From assembly GCF_011801145.1 (NCBI RefSeq), contig NZ_CP046172.1, positions 7,316,001 through 7,380,000 on the forward strand: 64,000 nt of DNA, given 5' to 3'. The notes below the pieces were generated by a model. The model searched no databases. It was given only the letters and a program-made list of their open reading frames with translations, and had not been told where the DNA came from. Source of the DNA: Nocardia arthritidis. Its GTDB lineage: Bacteria; Actinomycetota; Actinomycetes; Mycobacteriales; Mycobacteriaceae. The first letter of the stretch is position 1. Each line of letters starts with the position of its first letter. This document shows positions 9,347-19,719 of this stretch, piece by piece. The translations under genes and the position numbers were made by a program.

Positions 9347-9475
9347 CGAAACTCCTTGTCCCCGCGCACCATTGCGCTGCATCTTCCCCGTCGACGAACC
9401 CCGCCGTCCCTGGTGCGACCCCGAGCCGACCGACTGAGTTCACAACCAGCCGGATCGAGTAACCACCCAATAGAC

Positions 9476-11626
9476 TCACGCGGCCCGGTCCGCGAAAAGC
9501 GTTGCCTGCCCGGCGGATCCGGTGCGGACCAGATCGGCGACGGTATCGCCGGTCAACTCCGTCAGGCGCAGGTAGTCGCCGCGCAGGTCGCGGGCGAGGT
9601 CGGCGGCGAGACCGAGGCGGATCATGCCGCGTTCGCAGTCGACCACGATGGAGGTGACGCCGTCACGCGCGAGCAAACCCGCCGCGGCCCGAGCGCGCGG
9701 CACCGGATCGGCTCCTCCGGTAGCGCGACCGTCGGTGAGCAGCACCAGCATCGGGCGTCGGCGCGGATCGCGCACCCGCTCGCGGTGCACCACCTCACGC
9801 GCCTTCAGCAGTCCGGCGGCCAACGGCGTCTTGCCGCCGGTGCGCATACCCGACAGCCTGCGCACCGCGATATCCACCGAAGACGTCGGCGGCAGCGCCA
9901 ATTCGGCCGTCGCGCCGCGCACCGTGATGACGGCGACCTTGTCTCGGCGCTGGTAGGCGTCGCGCAGCAGCGCGACCACCGCGCCGGTCACCGCCGAGAG
10001 CCGGTCGCGGGCCGCCATCGAACCCGAGGCGTCGACCACGAAGACGATCAGATTCCCTTCGCGCCCTTCGCGATACGCGCCGCGCAGATCCTCGGCGGTC
10101 AGTTCGAGCGGCCCGCCGAGCCTGCCGCGTGCCCGCTGATGCGGCGCGGCGGCGAATACGGTGCCGAGCAGATGCAGACCGGAACCGGCGTCGGTACTGG
10201 AGCGTACGACCCGGCCGTTGCGTGTCTGCGCCCGCGACCGACGGCCCGGTGCGCCTTCGCCGACACCGGGCACCTGCCAGCGGGGCGCGGCCACCGGCGC
10301 GGATTTCGCTGCCCCAGTACGACTTTCGCGAGAACGCCCACGCGGGCCGTCGGGTCCGCGATCGTCCGGGCCATCGTCATCGGGGCCGTCGGGCGGAGTA
10401 CCGGGCCCACGGTCGTCCGGGCCATTGCCCTCGGGACCATCGGGCGGAGAATCGGGTCCGCGATCATCGGGGCCATTTCGCTCGGGACCATCGGGCGGCG
10501 AATCGGGTCCGCGATTATCCGGGCCATCGGACCCGTCGGATCCCAGGTCGTCGGGCGCGTCGGCCCCGTCGTCAGCATGAGGTCTCGAATCATCTCGAGG
10601 CTCAGCGGAATCCGGCGTGGAAGCCCGCTCCGCCTCGGCCGCCGCATCGCGCATCGCCTCGTCGAGCTGTTCCTCACTGATGCCCGGCTCGTCGAACGGA
10701 TCGCGCCTGCGCCGGTGCGGCAGCGCCAATTCCGCCGCCACCCGCACATCGTCCTCGGTGACCCGGTCGCCGCCGCGCCATGCGGCATGCGCGGTCGCCG
10801 CCCGAGCCACCACCAGGTCGGCCCGCATGCCGTCGACGTCGAAGGACGCGCACAGCGCCGCGATCCTGCGTAGCTCCACATCGTCGAGCAGCACACCGGC
10901 CAACCGGGCTCGCGCGATCAGAATGCGTTCGGCGACTTCGTGATCCGCGGCGGCATAGCGTTCGGCGAAGCCGAACGGATCGGCCTCGTAGTCCAGTCGC
11001 GCGCGCACCACCGCGACGCGCACGTCGACATCGCGCGACGCGGCGACGTCGACGGTGAGCCCGAATCGGTCCAGCAGCTGCGGCCGCAGTTCGCCCTCTT
11101 CCGGATTCATGGTGCCCACCAGCACGAATCGCGCCGGATGCGAATGCGAGACACCATCGCGTTCGACGTGCACCCGGCCCATCGCGGCCGCGTCGAGCAG
11201 CACGTCCACCAGATGGTCGTGCAGCAGATTCACCTCGTCGACGTACAGCACGCCGTGATGTGCGGCCGCCAGCAATCCGGGCCGGAACGCCTGCTCCCCG
11301 TCGCGCAGCACCCGCTCGAGATCCAGCGAGCCGACCACCCGGTCCTCGGTGGCGCCGACCGGCAGTTCGACCAGCCGCGCGGGCCGCGCCCCCGCCTCGT
11401 CCACCACCGGCGGCAGCAGCTGGGCCAGCGCCCGCACCACCGTCGACTTGGCCGTCCCCTTCTCCCCGCGCACCAGCACCCCGCCGATCCCGGGATGCAC
11501 CGCGCACAAAATCAGCGCCAGCTGCAACCGCTCCTGCCCGACCACCGCCGAGAACGGGAATCCGGGTTCACCGTCGGCGCGCATGCGGGCCGAATCCGAT
11601 TGCGTCAGGTCGATAGAAGCGGACAC
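9476..11626 (-). CDS. Fused AAA+/VWA cobaltochelatase subunit (ChlID/BchID type)
   Basis: 716 residues. The N-terminal AAA+ ATPase of BchI/ChlI type carries Walker A in [16 protein letters not shown] and Walker B in [12 protein letters not shown] low-complexity acidic Pro/Gly/Asp linker follows, and the C-terminal von Willebrand A domain has the MIDAS motif VDASGSMAA. In actinobacteria without chlorophyll this fused I/D protein (Rv2850c-like) is thought to power cobalt insertion together with CobN. CobN is not in the window. Its place directly upstream of cobO supports the cobalamin role. Confidence 0.88.
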   Translation of the reverse strand: MSASIDLTQSDSARMRADGEPGFPFSAVVGQERLQLALILCAVHPGIGGVLVRGEKGTAKSTVVRALAQLLPPVVDEAGARPARLVELPVGATEDRVVGSLDLERVLRDGEQAFRPGLLAAAHHGVLYVDEVNLLHDHLVDVLLDAAAMGRVHVERDGVSHSHPARFVLVGTMNPEEGELRPQLLDRFGLTVDVAASRDVDVRVAVVRARLDYEADPFGFAERYAAADHEVAERILIARARLAGVLLDDVELRRIAALCASFDVDGMRADLVVARAATAHAAWRGGDRVTEDDVRVAAELALPHRRRRDPFDEPGISEEQLDEAMRDAAAEAERASTPDSAEPRDDSRPHADDGADAPDDLGSDGSDGPDNRGPDSPPDGPERNGPDDRGPDSPPDGPEGNGPDDRGPGTPPDGPDDDGPDDRGPDGPRGRSRESRTGAAKSAPVAAPRWQVPGVGEGAPGRRSRAQTRNGRVVRSSTDAGSGLHLLGTVFAAAPHQRARGRLGGPLELTAEDLRGAYREGREGNLIVFVVDASGSMAARDRLSAVTGAVVALLRDAYQRRDKVAVITVRGATAELALPPTSSVDIAVRRLSGMRTGGKTPLAAGLLKAREVVHRERVRDPRRRPMLVLLTDGRATGGADPVPRARAAAGLLARDGVTSIVVDCERGMIRLGLAADLARDLRGDYLRLTELTGDTVADLVRTGSAGQATLFADRAA
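10349..10535 (-). repeat. 51-bp tandem repeat coding for a 17-residue Pro/Asp/Gly unit
   Basis: Within the chelatase linker the unit [17 protein letters not shown] is repeated about three times plus partial copies, with a DNA period of 51 bases. Copies differ at a few positions. Such in-frame minisatellites expand and contract, so linker length is likely strain-variable. Confidence 0.8.
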
Positions 11627-11775
11627 GCCCCAACTCTATGCGTGCGCCGACGGCGGAGCCCACAGCGCCCCGTCACCAGGCGACCATCGCGTTCGATTCA
11701 AGCGACGGTGACAGCGTCGAAGCGGCTCGCCGCCGCCCGACTTGTCATCCGGCCCGACTCGAATACGCTGTGCCC

Positions 11776-12543
11776 GTGCGCGATCTGGGGTTGGGGTTCG
11801 GCTATTTGGTACGCGGCCAGCGGTGGGTGGCGAACCACGGCCGCTGGTTCGGGTTCGGGCTGCTGCCCGGTTTGCTCGCGCTGGTGCTCTATATCGCCGC
11901 GCTGGTCGGATTGGCTTACGGCGCGGACGATTTCGTCACCTGGGCGACGCCCTTCGCGAATCACTGGTCCGCCAGTGGGCTGTTCCGCGGCTTCCTGGCC
12001 GTACTGCTGTGGATTCTGGCCCTGTTCCTGGCGATCATCACCTTCACCGCGGTGACGCTGGTGCTCGGCCAGCCGTTCTACGAGGCCCTTTCCGAACACG
12101 TCGACAAATCCCTCGACGGCGCGGCGCCCGAATCGGGCCTGTCGGTCTGGCGGGAATTGTGGATCGGGATCCGCGACGGCATCCGCGTCGTCGTCCGTGC
12201 GGCCGTCTGGGGTGTGCTGCTCTTCGTCGCCGGCTTCCTGCCGGTCGTCGGTCAGACGGTGGTCCCGCTGCTCGGCCTCGGCGTCACCGGATTCTTCCTC
12301 ACCCAGGAACTCACCGCGGTGGCGATGCTGCGCAGGCGCGTCGAATTGCGCGAACAGCTGACCCTGCTGCGATCACGACGAATGCTGGTGTGGGGCTTCG
12401 GGATTCCGCTCGCCGCGGTATTCCTGGTGCCGTTCGTCGCGGTACTGCTGATGCCCGGCGCCGTCGCCGGGGCCACCATGCTGGCCCGCGAGCTGACCGG
12501 CGGGCGCGAATATGTCCCCACGCACCCCGCATCGGGTGCGTGA
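11776..12543 (+). CDS. EI24 / CysZ-like membrane protein
   Basis: 255 residues from the GTG at 11776 (another GTG at 11770). Four or more hydrophobic helices are evident, including FGLLPGLLALVLYIAALVG, AVLLWILALFLAIITFTAV and ATVFLVPFVAVLLMPGAVA-like stretches, with the TLVLGQPFYEALSEHVD signature typical of the EI24 domain. Bacterial relatives include CysZ, a sulfate permease; transport of sulfate by this protein is plausible but not shown. Confidence 0.85.
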   Translation: MRDLGLGFGYLVRGQRWVANHGRWFGFGLLPGLLALVLYIAALVGLAYGADDFVTWATPFANHWSASGLFRGFLAVLLWILALFLAIITFTAVTLVLGQPFYEALSEHVDKSLDGAAPESGLSVWRELWIGIRDGIRVVVRAAVWGVLLFVAGFLPVVGQTVVPLLGLGVTGFFLTQELTAVAMLRRRVELREQLTLLRSRRMLVWGFGIPLAAVFLVPFVAVLLMPGAVAGATMLARELTGGREYVPTHPASGA

Positions 12544-12552
12544 GGAGTCGGC

Positions 12553-12999
12553 TCAGCCCTTGCGCATCGGCGTGTGCATGATGCCGTCGTCGTCGAATTC
12601 CTCGCCGTCGACCTTGAACCCGTGCTTGGCGTACATATCCGTCAGGTAGGACTGCGCGCTCAAACGCACTGTGGCCGAACCGACTTCGGCCAGCGCCGCC
12701 TTCACCAGCCGGGTGGTGTACCCGTGCCCGCGATACGGGGCCGCGGTGCACAGCCGACCGATCCGGTAGGTCTTCACACCGTTTTCGCGCTCCTCCAGCA
12801 ACCGGAGGGTCGCGACGACCTCACCCTCGTCGTCGAGCCAGAAGTGCCTGGTCCGCGGCAGTAGGTCGAATCCGTCCAACTCCGGATACGCACACTTCTG
12901 CTCGACGACGAACACCTCGACGCGAAGTTTCAACAGCTGGTAGAGGGTGGCGGTATCGAGATCCTCGGCCCACGACCGTTTGAGAGCAACCGTTGACAT
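12553..12999 (-). CDS. GNAT N-acetyltransferase, ElaA family
   Basis: 148 residues from the ATG at 12999. ElaA features are present: LLKLRVEVFVVEQKCAYPELD near the N terminus, the acetyl-CoA loop in RIGRLCTAAPYRGHGYTTRL, and a C-terminal HGFKVDGEEFDDDGI HTPMRKG-like end. It probably acetylates an amine of a small molecule or protein. It starts 21 bases after the mqo stop and is likely co-transcribed; the pair mirrors Rv2851c and Rv2852c. Confidence 0.9.
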   Translation of the reverse strand: MSTVALKRSWAEDLDTATLYQLLKLRVEVFVVEQKCAYPELDGFDLLPRTRHFWLDDEGEVVATLRLLEERENGVKTYRIGRLCTAAPYRGHGYTTRLVKAALAEVGSATVRLSAQSYLTDMYAKHGFKVDGEEFDDDGIMHTPMRKG

Positions 13000-13020
13000 C
13001 ATCGCGTCTTGGTACCACAC

Positions 13021-14550
13021 CTACGCGTTTGCCGCGACCCCCGCAGGTCCTGGCGTGTTGACCTTCACATCGGTCAGATTCAGCGCCTTGGAGGTCCACT
13101 CCCAGACCTCGTGGAACAGCGGCTGATTCTCCGAGAGCTTCACGCCGAGCGAGGGCACCATCTCCTTCAGCTTCGGCGTCCACTGCGCGTACTCGCGCGG
13201 GAAGCAGCGCTGCAGCACATCCATCATCGCGCTGACGCAGGTGGAGGCGCCCGGGGAGGCCCCGAGCAGTCCGGCGATGGTGCCGTCCTCGGCCGCGATC
13301 ACGGCCGTACCGAGCTCGAGCACGCCGCCGATGCCCTTGCGGCGGATGATCTGCACCCGCTGGCCCGCGGTGATCAGCTCCCAGTCGTGGCCGTCGGCCC
13401 GCGGCACGAATTCGCCCATCGAGTAGACCTTGCCCGACTCCGACTTGAGCAGCTCGCTCACCAGGTACTTGACCAGGCTCATCTCGGTGAGGCCGACGCC
13501 GAGCATCGGCGAAACATTGCCCGGCCGAACCGATTTGAACAGATCGGAGTTCTTGCCGTCCTTGAGGAACTTCGGCGTCCAGCCCGCGTACGGGCCGAAC
13601 AGCAGACCGGGACGGCCGTTGATGACACGAGTATCGAGGTGCGGCACCGACATCGGGGGCGCACCCACCGCGGCCTTGCCGTAGACCTTCGCGTTGTGCT
13701 GGGTGGTCAGCTCCGGGTTCGTGCAGCGCAGGAACTGGCCGCTCACCGGGAAGCCGCCGAACCCGGCGATCTCCTTGATACCGGACTTCTGCAGCAGCGG
13801 CAGCGCGCCGCCGCCCGCGCCGACGAAGACGAATTTGCTTCGGAGCGTACGGATTTGACGGGTGCGGGTGTTGCGCACCTTGACCAGCCAGCTGCCGTCG
13901 GACTGCTTGGTCAGGTTGCGCACCTCGTTGCCGAAGGCCAGCTCGGCGCCGCTGGCGCCGAGGTAGGCGAGCAGTTCCTTGGTGAGCGAACCGAAGTCGA
14001 TATCGGTGCCGTAGTCGGTCCAGTTCAGCGCGACCGGATCGGAGAAGTCGCGACCGCGCGCCATCAGCGGTAGTCGCCGCGTGAACTCGGCCGGGTCGTC
14101 GATGTACTCCATACCCTCGAACAGCGGATGCCGCGACAGCGCCTCGTAACGCTTGCGCAGATACTGCACGTCGTCGGCGCCGTGCACGAAGCTGACGTGC
14201 GGAATCGGGTTGATGAACCCGGACGGGTCGCCGAGCACGCCGTTCTGCACCGCGTAGGCCCAGAACTGCCGGGACACCTGGAACCGCTCGTTGATATCGA
14301 TCGCCTTGGACACATCGACCGAGCCGTCCGGCTTCTGCGGGCTGTAGTTCAGCTCGCAGAGCGCGGAGTGCCCGGTGCCCGCGTTGTTCCACGGGTCGCT
14401 GCTCTCCGGCGCGGCGGCGTCGAGCCGCTCGAACAGCGTGATCGACCAATCCGGCTGCAGCTGACGCAGCAGCGCGCCGAGTGTGGCACTCATGATGCCT
14501 GCACCGATGAGTACTACGTCGGTCTTTTCAGTCTGGGCAGCGTTCGGCAC
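13021..14550 (-). CDS. mqo: Malate:quinone oxidoreductase
   Basis: 509 residues from the GTG at 14550 (an earlier in-frame GTG at 14583 would add 11). This membrane-associated FAD enzyme oxidises malate to oxaloacetate and passes electrons to quinone (EC 1.1.5.4). Seen: the dinucleotide fold [19 protein letters not shown], the [28 protein letters not shown] family motif (quoted in parts) and the late [13 protein letters not shown] segment. Length matches the family (about 490-500). No malate dehydrogenase gene is visible here. Confidence 0.95.
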   Translation of the reverse strand: MPNAAQTEKTDVVLIGAGIMSATLGALLRQLQPDWSITLFERLDAAAPESSDPWNNAGTGHSALCELNYSPQKPDGSVDVSKAIDINERFQVSRQFWAYAVQNGVLGDPSGFINPIPHVSFVHGADDVQYLRKRYEALSRHPLFEGMEYIDDPAEFTRRLPLMARGRDFSDPVALNWTDYGTDIDFGSLTKELLAYLGASGAELAFGNEVRNLTKQSDGSWLVKVRNTRTRQIRTLRSKFVFVGAGGGALPLLQKSGIKEIAGFGGFPVSGQFLRCTNPELTTQHNAKVYGKAAVGAPPMSVPHLDTRVINGRPGLLFGPYAGWTPKFLKDGKNSDLFKSVRPGNVSPMLGVGLTEMSLVKYLVSELLKSESGKVYSMGEFVPRADGHDWELITAGQRVQIIRRKGIGGVLELGTAVIAAEDGTIAGLLGASPGASTCVSAMMDVLQRCFPREYAQWTPKLKEMVPSLGVKLSENQPLFHEVWEWTSKALNLTDVKVNTPGPAGVAANA

Positions 14551-14798
14551 GGGTAGATCGACTTCCTTGTCTCCGCGCACCACCGGCGGGTGGCGCGCAT
14601 GGCACGGGCGCTATGTGGTTGTGGGCTGTTTCCGCGACGCGGCGGGAGTAGGTTACCCACCGTTCACCTAAGGCCAATTGTGCACCTCACCGCTTGCAAC
14701 CCCCGCAACGAACCGGCCGAATGTGACATAGATACCTTCGGCAACGAGTGAGACGCACAACCTTCAAACCCCTCCGTACGTCGCCTAGATTGGTGCTT

Positions 14799-15842
14799 GT
14801 GACGAACGAAACCGCGCTCGGCGTGTCGGATATCACGGGCGCACAGTGGCAACCCGATGTCCTCGGCACGGAGTACCAGCAGCGCACGATTCCGCTCGGC
14901 CCGGATCCGGACGGCGAGGGCGAGGCGGTAGCCACCCTCGTTCGCTATACCCCGCCGCAGCGGGTGGAAACCGAGGCGAGCGCCGTGCTGTACCTGCACG
15001 GTTTCACCGATTACTTCTTCCAGCAGCATCTGGCCGAACATTTCGCAGCGCGCGGGCACCGGTTCTACGCGCTGGATCTGCGCAAATGCGGCCGCTCCCG
15101 GCGGGAGGGCCAGACCCCGCACTATGTCAGCGATCTGGCGCTGTACGACGTCGAGCTGAATGCGGCACTGGATATCGTCCGGGCGGAGACCGGCGGCGAG
15201 GTGCTGGTGGTCGCGCATTCCACCGGTGGACTGGTGGCCGCGCTGTGGCTGGACCGGCTGAACCGGGCGCGCGGGACCGTGGCCGCGGGCGTCACCGGCC
15301 TGGTGCTGAACAGTCCCTGGTTCGATCTGCAGGGGCCCGCGTACTACCGATCCGTCGGCACGCCGATCATCAAGGCGCTCGGGCGTTTTCGCGCGAGGTT
15401 CGCGCTACCGGGCGCCGAGATCACCAGTTACGGCGACAGCCTGCACAACAGCGTCGCGGGTGAATGGGACTACAACCTGGATTGGAAACCGCTACAAGGG
15501 TTTCCGGTGCGCTTCGGCTGGCTGCGGGCGATCCGCAACGGGCACGCGCAACTGCACCGGGGGCTCGATATCGGTGTGCCCGCACTCATTCTGCGTTCGC
15601 GGATAACGACTTTCGCGCGCAAGTACGGTCCGGCCGTCGACGTCGCCGACGCGGTGCTCGATGTCCGGCAGATCCAGCGCTGGTCGGGCTGCCTCGGCGA
15701 CCGCACGAATATCGTGCCGATCGACGGCGCCCGCCACGACGTGTTCCTATCCGCGGCCGCGCCGCTGGCGCAGGCCTTCACCGAGCTGGACAACTGGCTC
15801 GACTGGCTGGCCGGATACCGCTCACCAGAGGCTGGTGCGTAA
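14799..15842 (+). CDS. Alpha/beta hydrolase (Rv2854-like)
   Basis: 347 residues from the GTG at 14799. The hydrolase fold is clear: oxyanion region YLHGFTDYFFQ, nucleophile elbow VAHSTGGLVAA (Ser), and a final histidine in IDGARHDVFL. No signal peptide. Position next to mqo resembles Rv2854 in M. tuberculosis. Lipase or esterase activity is likely; the substrate is unknown. The 3' end overlaps the convergent hydrolase-like gene by 21 bases. Confidence 0.88.
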   Translation: MTNETALGVSDITGAQWQPDVLGTEYQQRTIPLGPDPDGEGEAVATLVRYTPPQRVETEASAVLYLHGFTDYFFQQHLAEHFAARGHRFYALDLRKCGRSRREGQTPHYVSDLALYDVELNAALDIVRAETGGEVLVVAHSTGGLVAALWLDRLNRARGTVAAGVTGLVLNSPWFDLQGPAYYRSVGTPIIKALGRFRARFALPGAEITSYGDSLHNSVAGEWDYNLDWKPLQGFPVRFGWLRAIRNGHAQLHRGLDIGVPALILRSRITTFARKYGPAVDVADAVLDVRQIQRWSGCLGDRTNIVPIDGARHDVFLSAAAPLAQAFTELDNWLDWLAGYRSPEAGA

Positions 15843-16385
15843 CACGATCTCGGTGGCCAGTTCGTGGTCGGCCTCGGTGGCCACATTGTCGACGTCGACC
15901 TGCACCACCCGGAATTCGCCGTAGACATTGCGCCCCGAGGCGTCCGCGATCGCCCGCGACAAACCCTTGGTGACCAGCATCGTCGTCGGCAACTCGACCG
16001 GACGGCAGGTCGGGTCCAGCACGATCCCGTCGGCGCCGGGCAGGGCCGGATGGCCGCGATCGGCCACGACCAGGCTCACGAAGCGACCCATCCCGCCCGC
16101 GGCCACCTGCCAGGCCAGCGTCGCGCCCGCGCCGCGCCCCGCGACGTTCACCCACGGCACCTTCAGCTCGTCCAGGATGGCGTGCACTCCGGCCTGGTCC
16201 AGGCCGTCCAGCGATTCGACCGCGATGGTGCGCAGGTCGGAATTGTGCAGTCGGGCGCAGACCCGGTCGTAGACGTCCACCGGATCCCCCGCGCCGGGCA
16301 GCAGCAGGACGGTATGCCGGGACTCCGGCCCATCGACCCGCACGGTCCAGGTCCGGTCACCGACCGTGATCCGCCGAGAATTCAT
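15822..16385 (-). CDS. Alpha/beta-hydrolase-like protein with altered nucleophile elbow
   Basis: 187 residues from the ATG at 16385 (MNSRRITV). It shows HTVLLLPGAGDPVDVYDRV at the oxyanion strand and WVNVAGRGAGATLAWQVAAGG where a nucleophile elbow should be; the elbow reads GRGAG, so the catalytic Ser is replaced by Arg. Length is short for the family. It may be a non-catalytic or degenerate hydrolase. Longer upstream starts exist but give a basic, non-conserved-looking leader. Confidence 0.65.
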   Translation of the reverse strand: MNSRRITVGDRTWTVRVDGPESRHTVLLLPGAGDPVDVYDRVCARLHNSDLRTIAVESLDGLDQAGVHAILDELKVPWVNVAGRGAGATLAWQVAAGGMGRFVSLVVADRGHPALPGADGIVLDPTCRPVELPTTMLVTKGLSRAIADASGRNVYGEFRVVQVDVDNVATEADHELATEIVLRTSLW

Positions 16386-16518
16386 GCCGTAGAACGCTAC
16401 ACGCCGGAGCTGAATCCGGCGTTTGGAACCGATGCACGTGTACGACCGACGGCGAAGACCCGAATAGTGAGCCCGACGCGTGGCGACATCCGTCACGAGG
16501 TTCGAATCACGGTGCCGG

Positions 16519-16839
16519 TCAGTGGATTCCGAGATATCGGCCGAGCGCGTCATCGAGTTCGGCCATGCAGTCGCGAGTGAGGTTGCCCACCTGCTCTTTC
16601 AGATAGTCGGTATCAATGGTGCGGATCTGATCGACCAGCAACCGTGTCTCCCGGCCGTCGATCTCGACCAACGGCCGATACACCGAGCCGCCCGCAGAAG
16701 TGGAAGTGGGGACGATCGTCACCGTCGATCCGAGCCAGTCCGACGGGCTGACCAGCACACCGAGGCGTCGGCCACGCTGTTCGTGCCCACGCTTGGCCTC
16801 CCCCAAGTCGACCTTGTAGACCGCGCCACGGACCAACAT
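16519..16839 (-). CDS. mazF: MazF/PemK-type mRNA interferase toxin
   Basis: 106 residues. The PemK/MazF pattern is visible: RGAVYKVDLGEAKRGHEQ at the start, RRLGVLVSP, TIVPTSTSAGG and RLLVDQIRTID. MazF enzymes cut mRNA or tRNA at short motifs and are held inactive by their antitoxin. The ATG (16839) follows the antitoxin TAG (16840-16842) without a gap, so translation is coupled. Confidence 0.88.
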   Translation of the reverse strand: MLVRGAVYKVDLGEAKRGHEQRGRRLGVLVSPSDWLGSTVTIVPTSTSAGGSVYRPLVEIDGRETRLLVDQIRTIDTDYLKEQVGNLTRDCMAELDDALGRYLGIH

Positions 16840-17040
16840 CTACCACGCCTCCGGCTCGTCGTTGAGGTCCTCGTCCCGCAGGCGGTCGGCGTCGGCCTGC
16901 GCCTGCTGTAGCCATTCCTGCCGGTCCAATAGGCGCAGGGCGCGACGAATCACGTCGGTGGTGTTCTCGTCGCCGCGACGGGCGCGGTCGATGATGCGCT
17001 CGTCGTCGGCACTGGGACGGAAGGTGATCGTTGCGGCCAT
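16840..17040 (-). CDS. mazE: Ribbon-helix-helix antitoxin (MazE-like)
   Basis: 66 residues from the ATG at 17040. The N terminus ITFRPSADDERIIDRARRGDENTTDVIRRALRLLDRQ has a strand followed by two helices, the RHH arrangement that binds operator DNA. The C-terminal acidic, probably disordered tail would wrap the toxin. It lies directly upstream of mazF. Autoregulation is expected from the family; no operator repeat was pinned down. Confidence 0.82.
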   Translation of the reverse strand: MAATITFRPSADDERIIDRARRGDENTTDVIRRALRLLDRQEWLQQAQADADRLRDEDLNDEPEAW

Positions 17041-17123
17041 ACGACAAGTGTATGACACATGTAAGACATCTGCTAGGCGCTGAGCAGCGCCCGTGCAACG
17101 TCCACCCGGACGGCTTCGGCTCG

Positions 17124-18647
17124 TCAGAACCGGCTGGTCGATAGGCCGGGCAGGTCGGGGGTTGGGCCGTCGGTGATCAGGCGTTCCACCTGGGCGAGGT
17201 CCAGGTGTTGTTCGAGGAGGTCGGCCAGCAGGTCCAGTTGGGCGGTGCGGATGGCGGCGACCGAGATGTCGGCGGCGATGGTGAAGCCGGTGCGGCCCGC
17301 GCGGGCCGCTACCTCGCGCAGCCAGGCGCGGCGGAAATCGTCGGATTCCAGTAGGCCGTGTAGGTGGGTGCCCCAGATGGCGGCGCGCACACTGCCTTCC
17401 GGGGCGCCGTCGACGGTCAGCCAGGCGGGGTCGGCGTTGCGCGAGACTCGGCCGTGGTGGATTTCGTAGCCGTGCAAGGGGATTCCGGATGCGGCATGGT
17501 GTCCGGCGCTGCGCCGCAACACCTTCGGCTCGGCGAATTCGATATCCAGGTCGAGCAGGCCCAATCCGGGCACCGCGCCCGCACCGGATTCGACCGGGTC
17601 GACGATGTGTGTGCCGAGCATCTGATAGCCGCCGCAGATGCCGAGTATCGGCCCGCCCGCGGCGGCGCGTGCGGCGAGCGCGTCGGCTATTCCGTTGCGG
17701 CGCAACCATTCCAGATCCGACACGGTGGCCTTGCTGCCCGGCAGCACCACCAGGTCGGCGTCGGCGAGACGGGACGGCTCGGCCACCCAGCGGACGGCGA
17801 CACCCGGCTCACAGGCCAGCGCCTCGACATCGGTCGAGTTGGAGATGCGGGGCAGCCGGACGGCGGCGACGGTGAGCCACTCGGTTCCGGCGGGTGGCCG
17901 GGGACGGCCGACCGGGGCGTCCGCGTCGACGCCGAGCGAATCCTCGGCATCGAGCCACAGCTCGTCCGCGTACGGGAGCACACCGAGCGTCGGACGGCCG
18001 GTGAGCTCGGCGAGCCGGTCCAGCCCGGGCCGCAGCAGCTCGGGATCGCCCCGGAACTTGTTCACGATGAAGCCGCAAATCAATTGCTGGTCTTCGGGTT
18101 CCAGGATCGCGAGGGTGCCGAACAGGTGGGCGAGCACCCCGCCGCGATCGATATCGCCGACGACGAGCACCGGGAGCCCGGCCGAGCGCGCCAACCCCAT
18201 ATTCGCCAGATCGGTTGCGCGCAGGTTGATTTCGGCGGGTGAACCGGCGCCCTCGCAGATCACCACATCGAATTCGGCGCGCAGCGCGGCCAATTCGGCA
18301 TCGACGAGAGCGCGCAGCTCGCGCCGGTGCCGGAAATAGTCACGCGCGCCGACCGTGTCGACCGCCCGGCCGCGCACCACCAGTTGCGAGCGCCGGTCGC
18401 TGCCCGGCTTGAGCAGCACCGGATTGAACCGCACGCTCGGCTCCAGCCCGCACGCCCGCGCCTGCAACGCCTGCGCCCGGCCGATCTCGCCGCCGTCGAG
18501 GGTGACCACCGAATTGTTGGACATATTCTGCGCCTTGAACGGCGCCACCCGAATACCCTTGCGCGCCAACAGACGACAGAGCCCGGCCACCACCACGCTT
18601 TTCCCGGCGTCGGAGGTGGTCCCGGCGACCAGCAGCGCACCCCTCAC
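17124..18647 (-). CDS. cobQ: Cobyric acid synthase
   Basis: 507 residues from the GTG at 18647. It amidates the b, d, e and g side chains of adenosyl-cobyrinate a,c-diamide (EC 6.3.5.10). Seen: [19 protein letters not shown] (ATPase loop), [22 protein letters not shown], and the amidotransferase nucleophile in [10 protein letters not shown] with the late [10 protein letters not shown] histidine. The GTG start overlaps the map stop (GTGA), so the two are translationally coupled. It is separated from the other cob genes by about 6 kb. Confidence 0.95.
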   Translation of the reverse strand: MRGALLVAGTTSDAGKSVVVAGLCRLLARKGIRVAPFKAQNMSNNSVVTLDGGEIGRAQALQARACGLEPSVRFNPVLLKPGSDRRSQLVVRGRAVDTVGARDYFRHRRELRALVDAELAALRAEFDVVICEGAGSPAEINLRATDLANMGLARSAGLPVLVVGDIDRGGVLAHLFGTLAILEPEDQQLICGFIVNKFRGDPELLRPGLDRLAELTGRPTLGVLPYADELWLDAEDSLGVDADAPVGRPRPPAGTEWLTVAAVRLPRISNSTDVEALACEPGVAVRWVAEPSRLADADLVVLPGSKATVSDLEWLRRNGIADALAARAAAGGPILGICGGYQMLGTHIVDPVESGAGAVPGLGLLDLDIEFAEPKVLRRSAGHHAASGIPLHGYEIHHGRVSRNADPAWLTVDGAPEGSVRAAIWGTHLHGLLESDDFRRAWLREVAARAGRTGFTIAADISVAAIRTAQLDLLADLLEQHLDLAQVERLITDGPTPDLPGLSTSRF

Positions 18648-19507
18648 GGAAGCGTGAGGATCTCGGCCCCCGTTTCGGTGACAACGAGTGTGTGCTCGAA
18701 CTGAGCCGTCCACTTGCGATCCTTGGTGACCACGGTCCAGCCGTCGTCCCAGATCTCGTAGTCGATGCCGCCGAGGTTGATCATCGGCTCGATGGTGAAG
18801 GTCATGCCGGGTTCGATGATCGATTCGATCGCGGGCTGGTCGTAGTGCAGGATGACCAGGCCGCTGTGGAAGGTCGGCCCGACACCGTGCCCGGTGAAGT
18901 CGCGCACGACGCCGTAACCGAACCGGTTCGCGTACGACTCGATCACCCGGCCGATGACGTTCAGCGCCCGGCCCGGCCGCACCGCCTTGATGGCCCGCAT
19001 CGTGGCCTCCTCGGTGCGCTCGATGAGCAGCCGCACCTCCTCGTCGACCTCGCCGGCCAGGAAGGTCTTGTTGGTGTCGCCGTGCACGCCGTTTATATAG
19101 GCGGTGACGTCGATATTGACGATGTCACCGTCCTCGATCACGGTGGAGTCCGGAATGCCGTGGCAGATCACCTCGTTCAGCGAGGTGCAGCAGGATTTCG
19201 GGAAACCCTTGTAGCCGAGCGTCGAGGGGTAGGCGCCGTGGTCGCACATGAACTCGTGCGCGATGCGGTCGAGTTCGTCGGTGGTGACGCCCGGCGCGAC
19301 GGCCTTGCCCGCCTCTTCCAGCGCCTGCGCGGCGATCTTGCCCGCGATGCGCATCTTCTCGATGGTCTCCGGCGTCTGGACCCAGGGTTCGTGGCCCTCG
19401 TTGACGGTCTTCTTCCAGGCGTACTCCGGGCGCTCGATCGCGCGCGGGACCTCACGGGTTGGCGAGAGTGTGCCGGGAACGAGCGGCTTGCGGGTGCGCA
19501 CAGACAT
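18644..19507 (-). CDS. map: Type I methionine aminopeptidase
   Basis: 287 residues from the ATG at 19507 (MSVRTRKP). It removes the initiator methionine (EC 3.4.11.18). Metal ligands are visible: the Asp pair in [18 protein letters not shown], the His in [13 protein letters not shown], and Glu in [11 protein letters not shown] and AQFEHTLVV. The N-terminal extension with a PxxP-like segment ([11 protein letters not shown]) is typical of the mycobacterial MapB type. It is the first gene of a two-gene unit with cobQ. Confidence 0.95.
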   Translation of the reverse strand: MSVRTRKPLVPGTLSPTREVPRAIERPEYAWKKTVNEGHEPWVQTPETIEKMRIAGKIAAQALEEAGKAVAPGVTTDELDRIAHEFMCDHGAYPSTLGYKGFPKSCCTSLNEVICHGIPDSTVIEDGDIVNIDVTAYINGVHGDTNKTFLAGEVDEEVRLLIERTEEATMRAIKAVRPGRALNVIGRVIESYANRFGYGVVRDFTGHGVGPTFHSGLVILHYDQPAIESIIEPGMTFTIEPMINLGGIDYEIWDDGWTVVTKDRKWTAQFEHTLVVTETGAEILTLP

Positions 19508-19719
19508 GTTCCACAGCGTAATCGGACGCCGGTCCGAGTCGTCACCGCTACCGCCGGTTCGGTTCCGAACGCCCGATCCCGGCCGTACCGCCACGCCGCG
19601 CACCCGGCGGCTCACAGCTCGCCGAACCACCGGAATTCCGCTGTGCCACGGACCTTTTCACGGCTGGCAAGGGCCGCGCGAGGCCGCCGCGCTCACACTT
19701 GTCGGTGGGAAGGATGGCA

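Noticed and set aside
9347..9475. Cobalamin riboswitch upstream of cobO
   Set aside because: No B12-box-like sequence was found in this gap or before the chelatase gene; the gap is too short for a full riboswitch.
13009..14073. Open frame opposite mqo
   Set aside because: It is a codon-bias shadow of mqo, without a family signature or start region.
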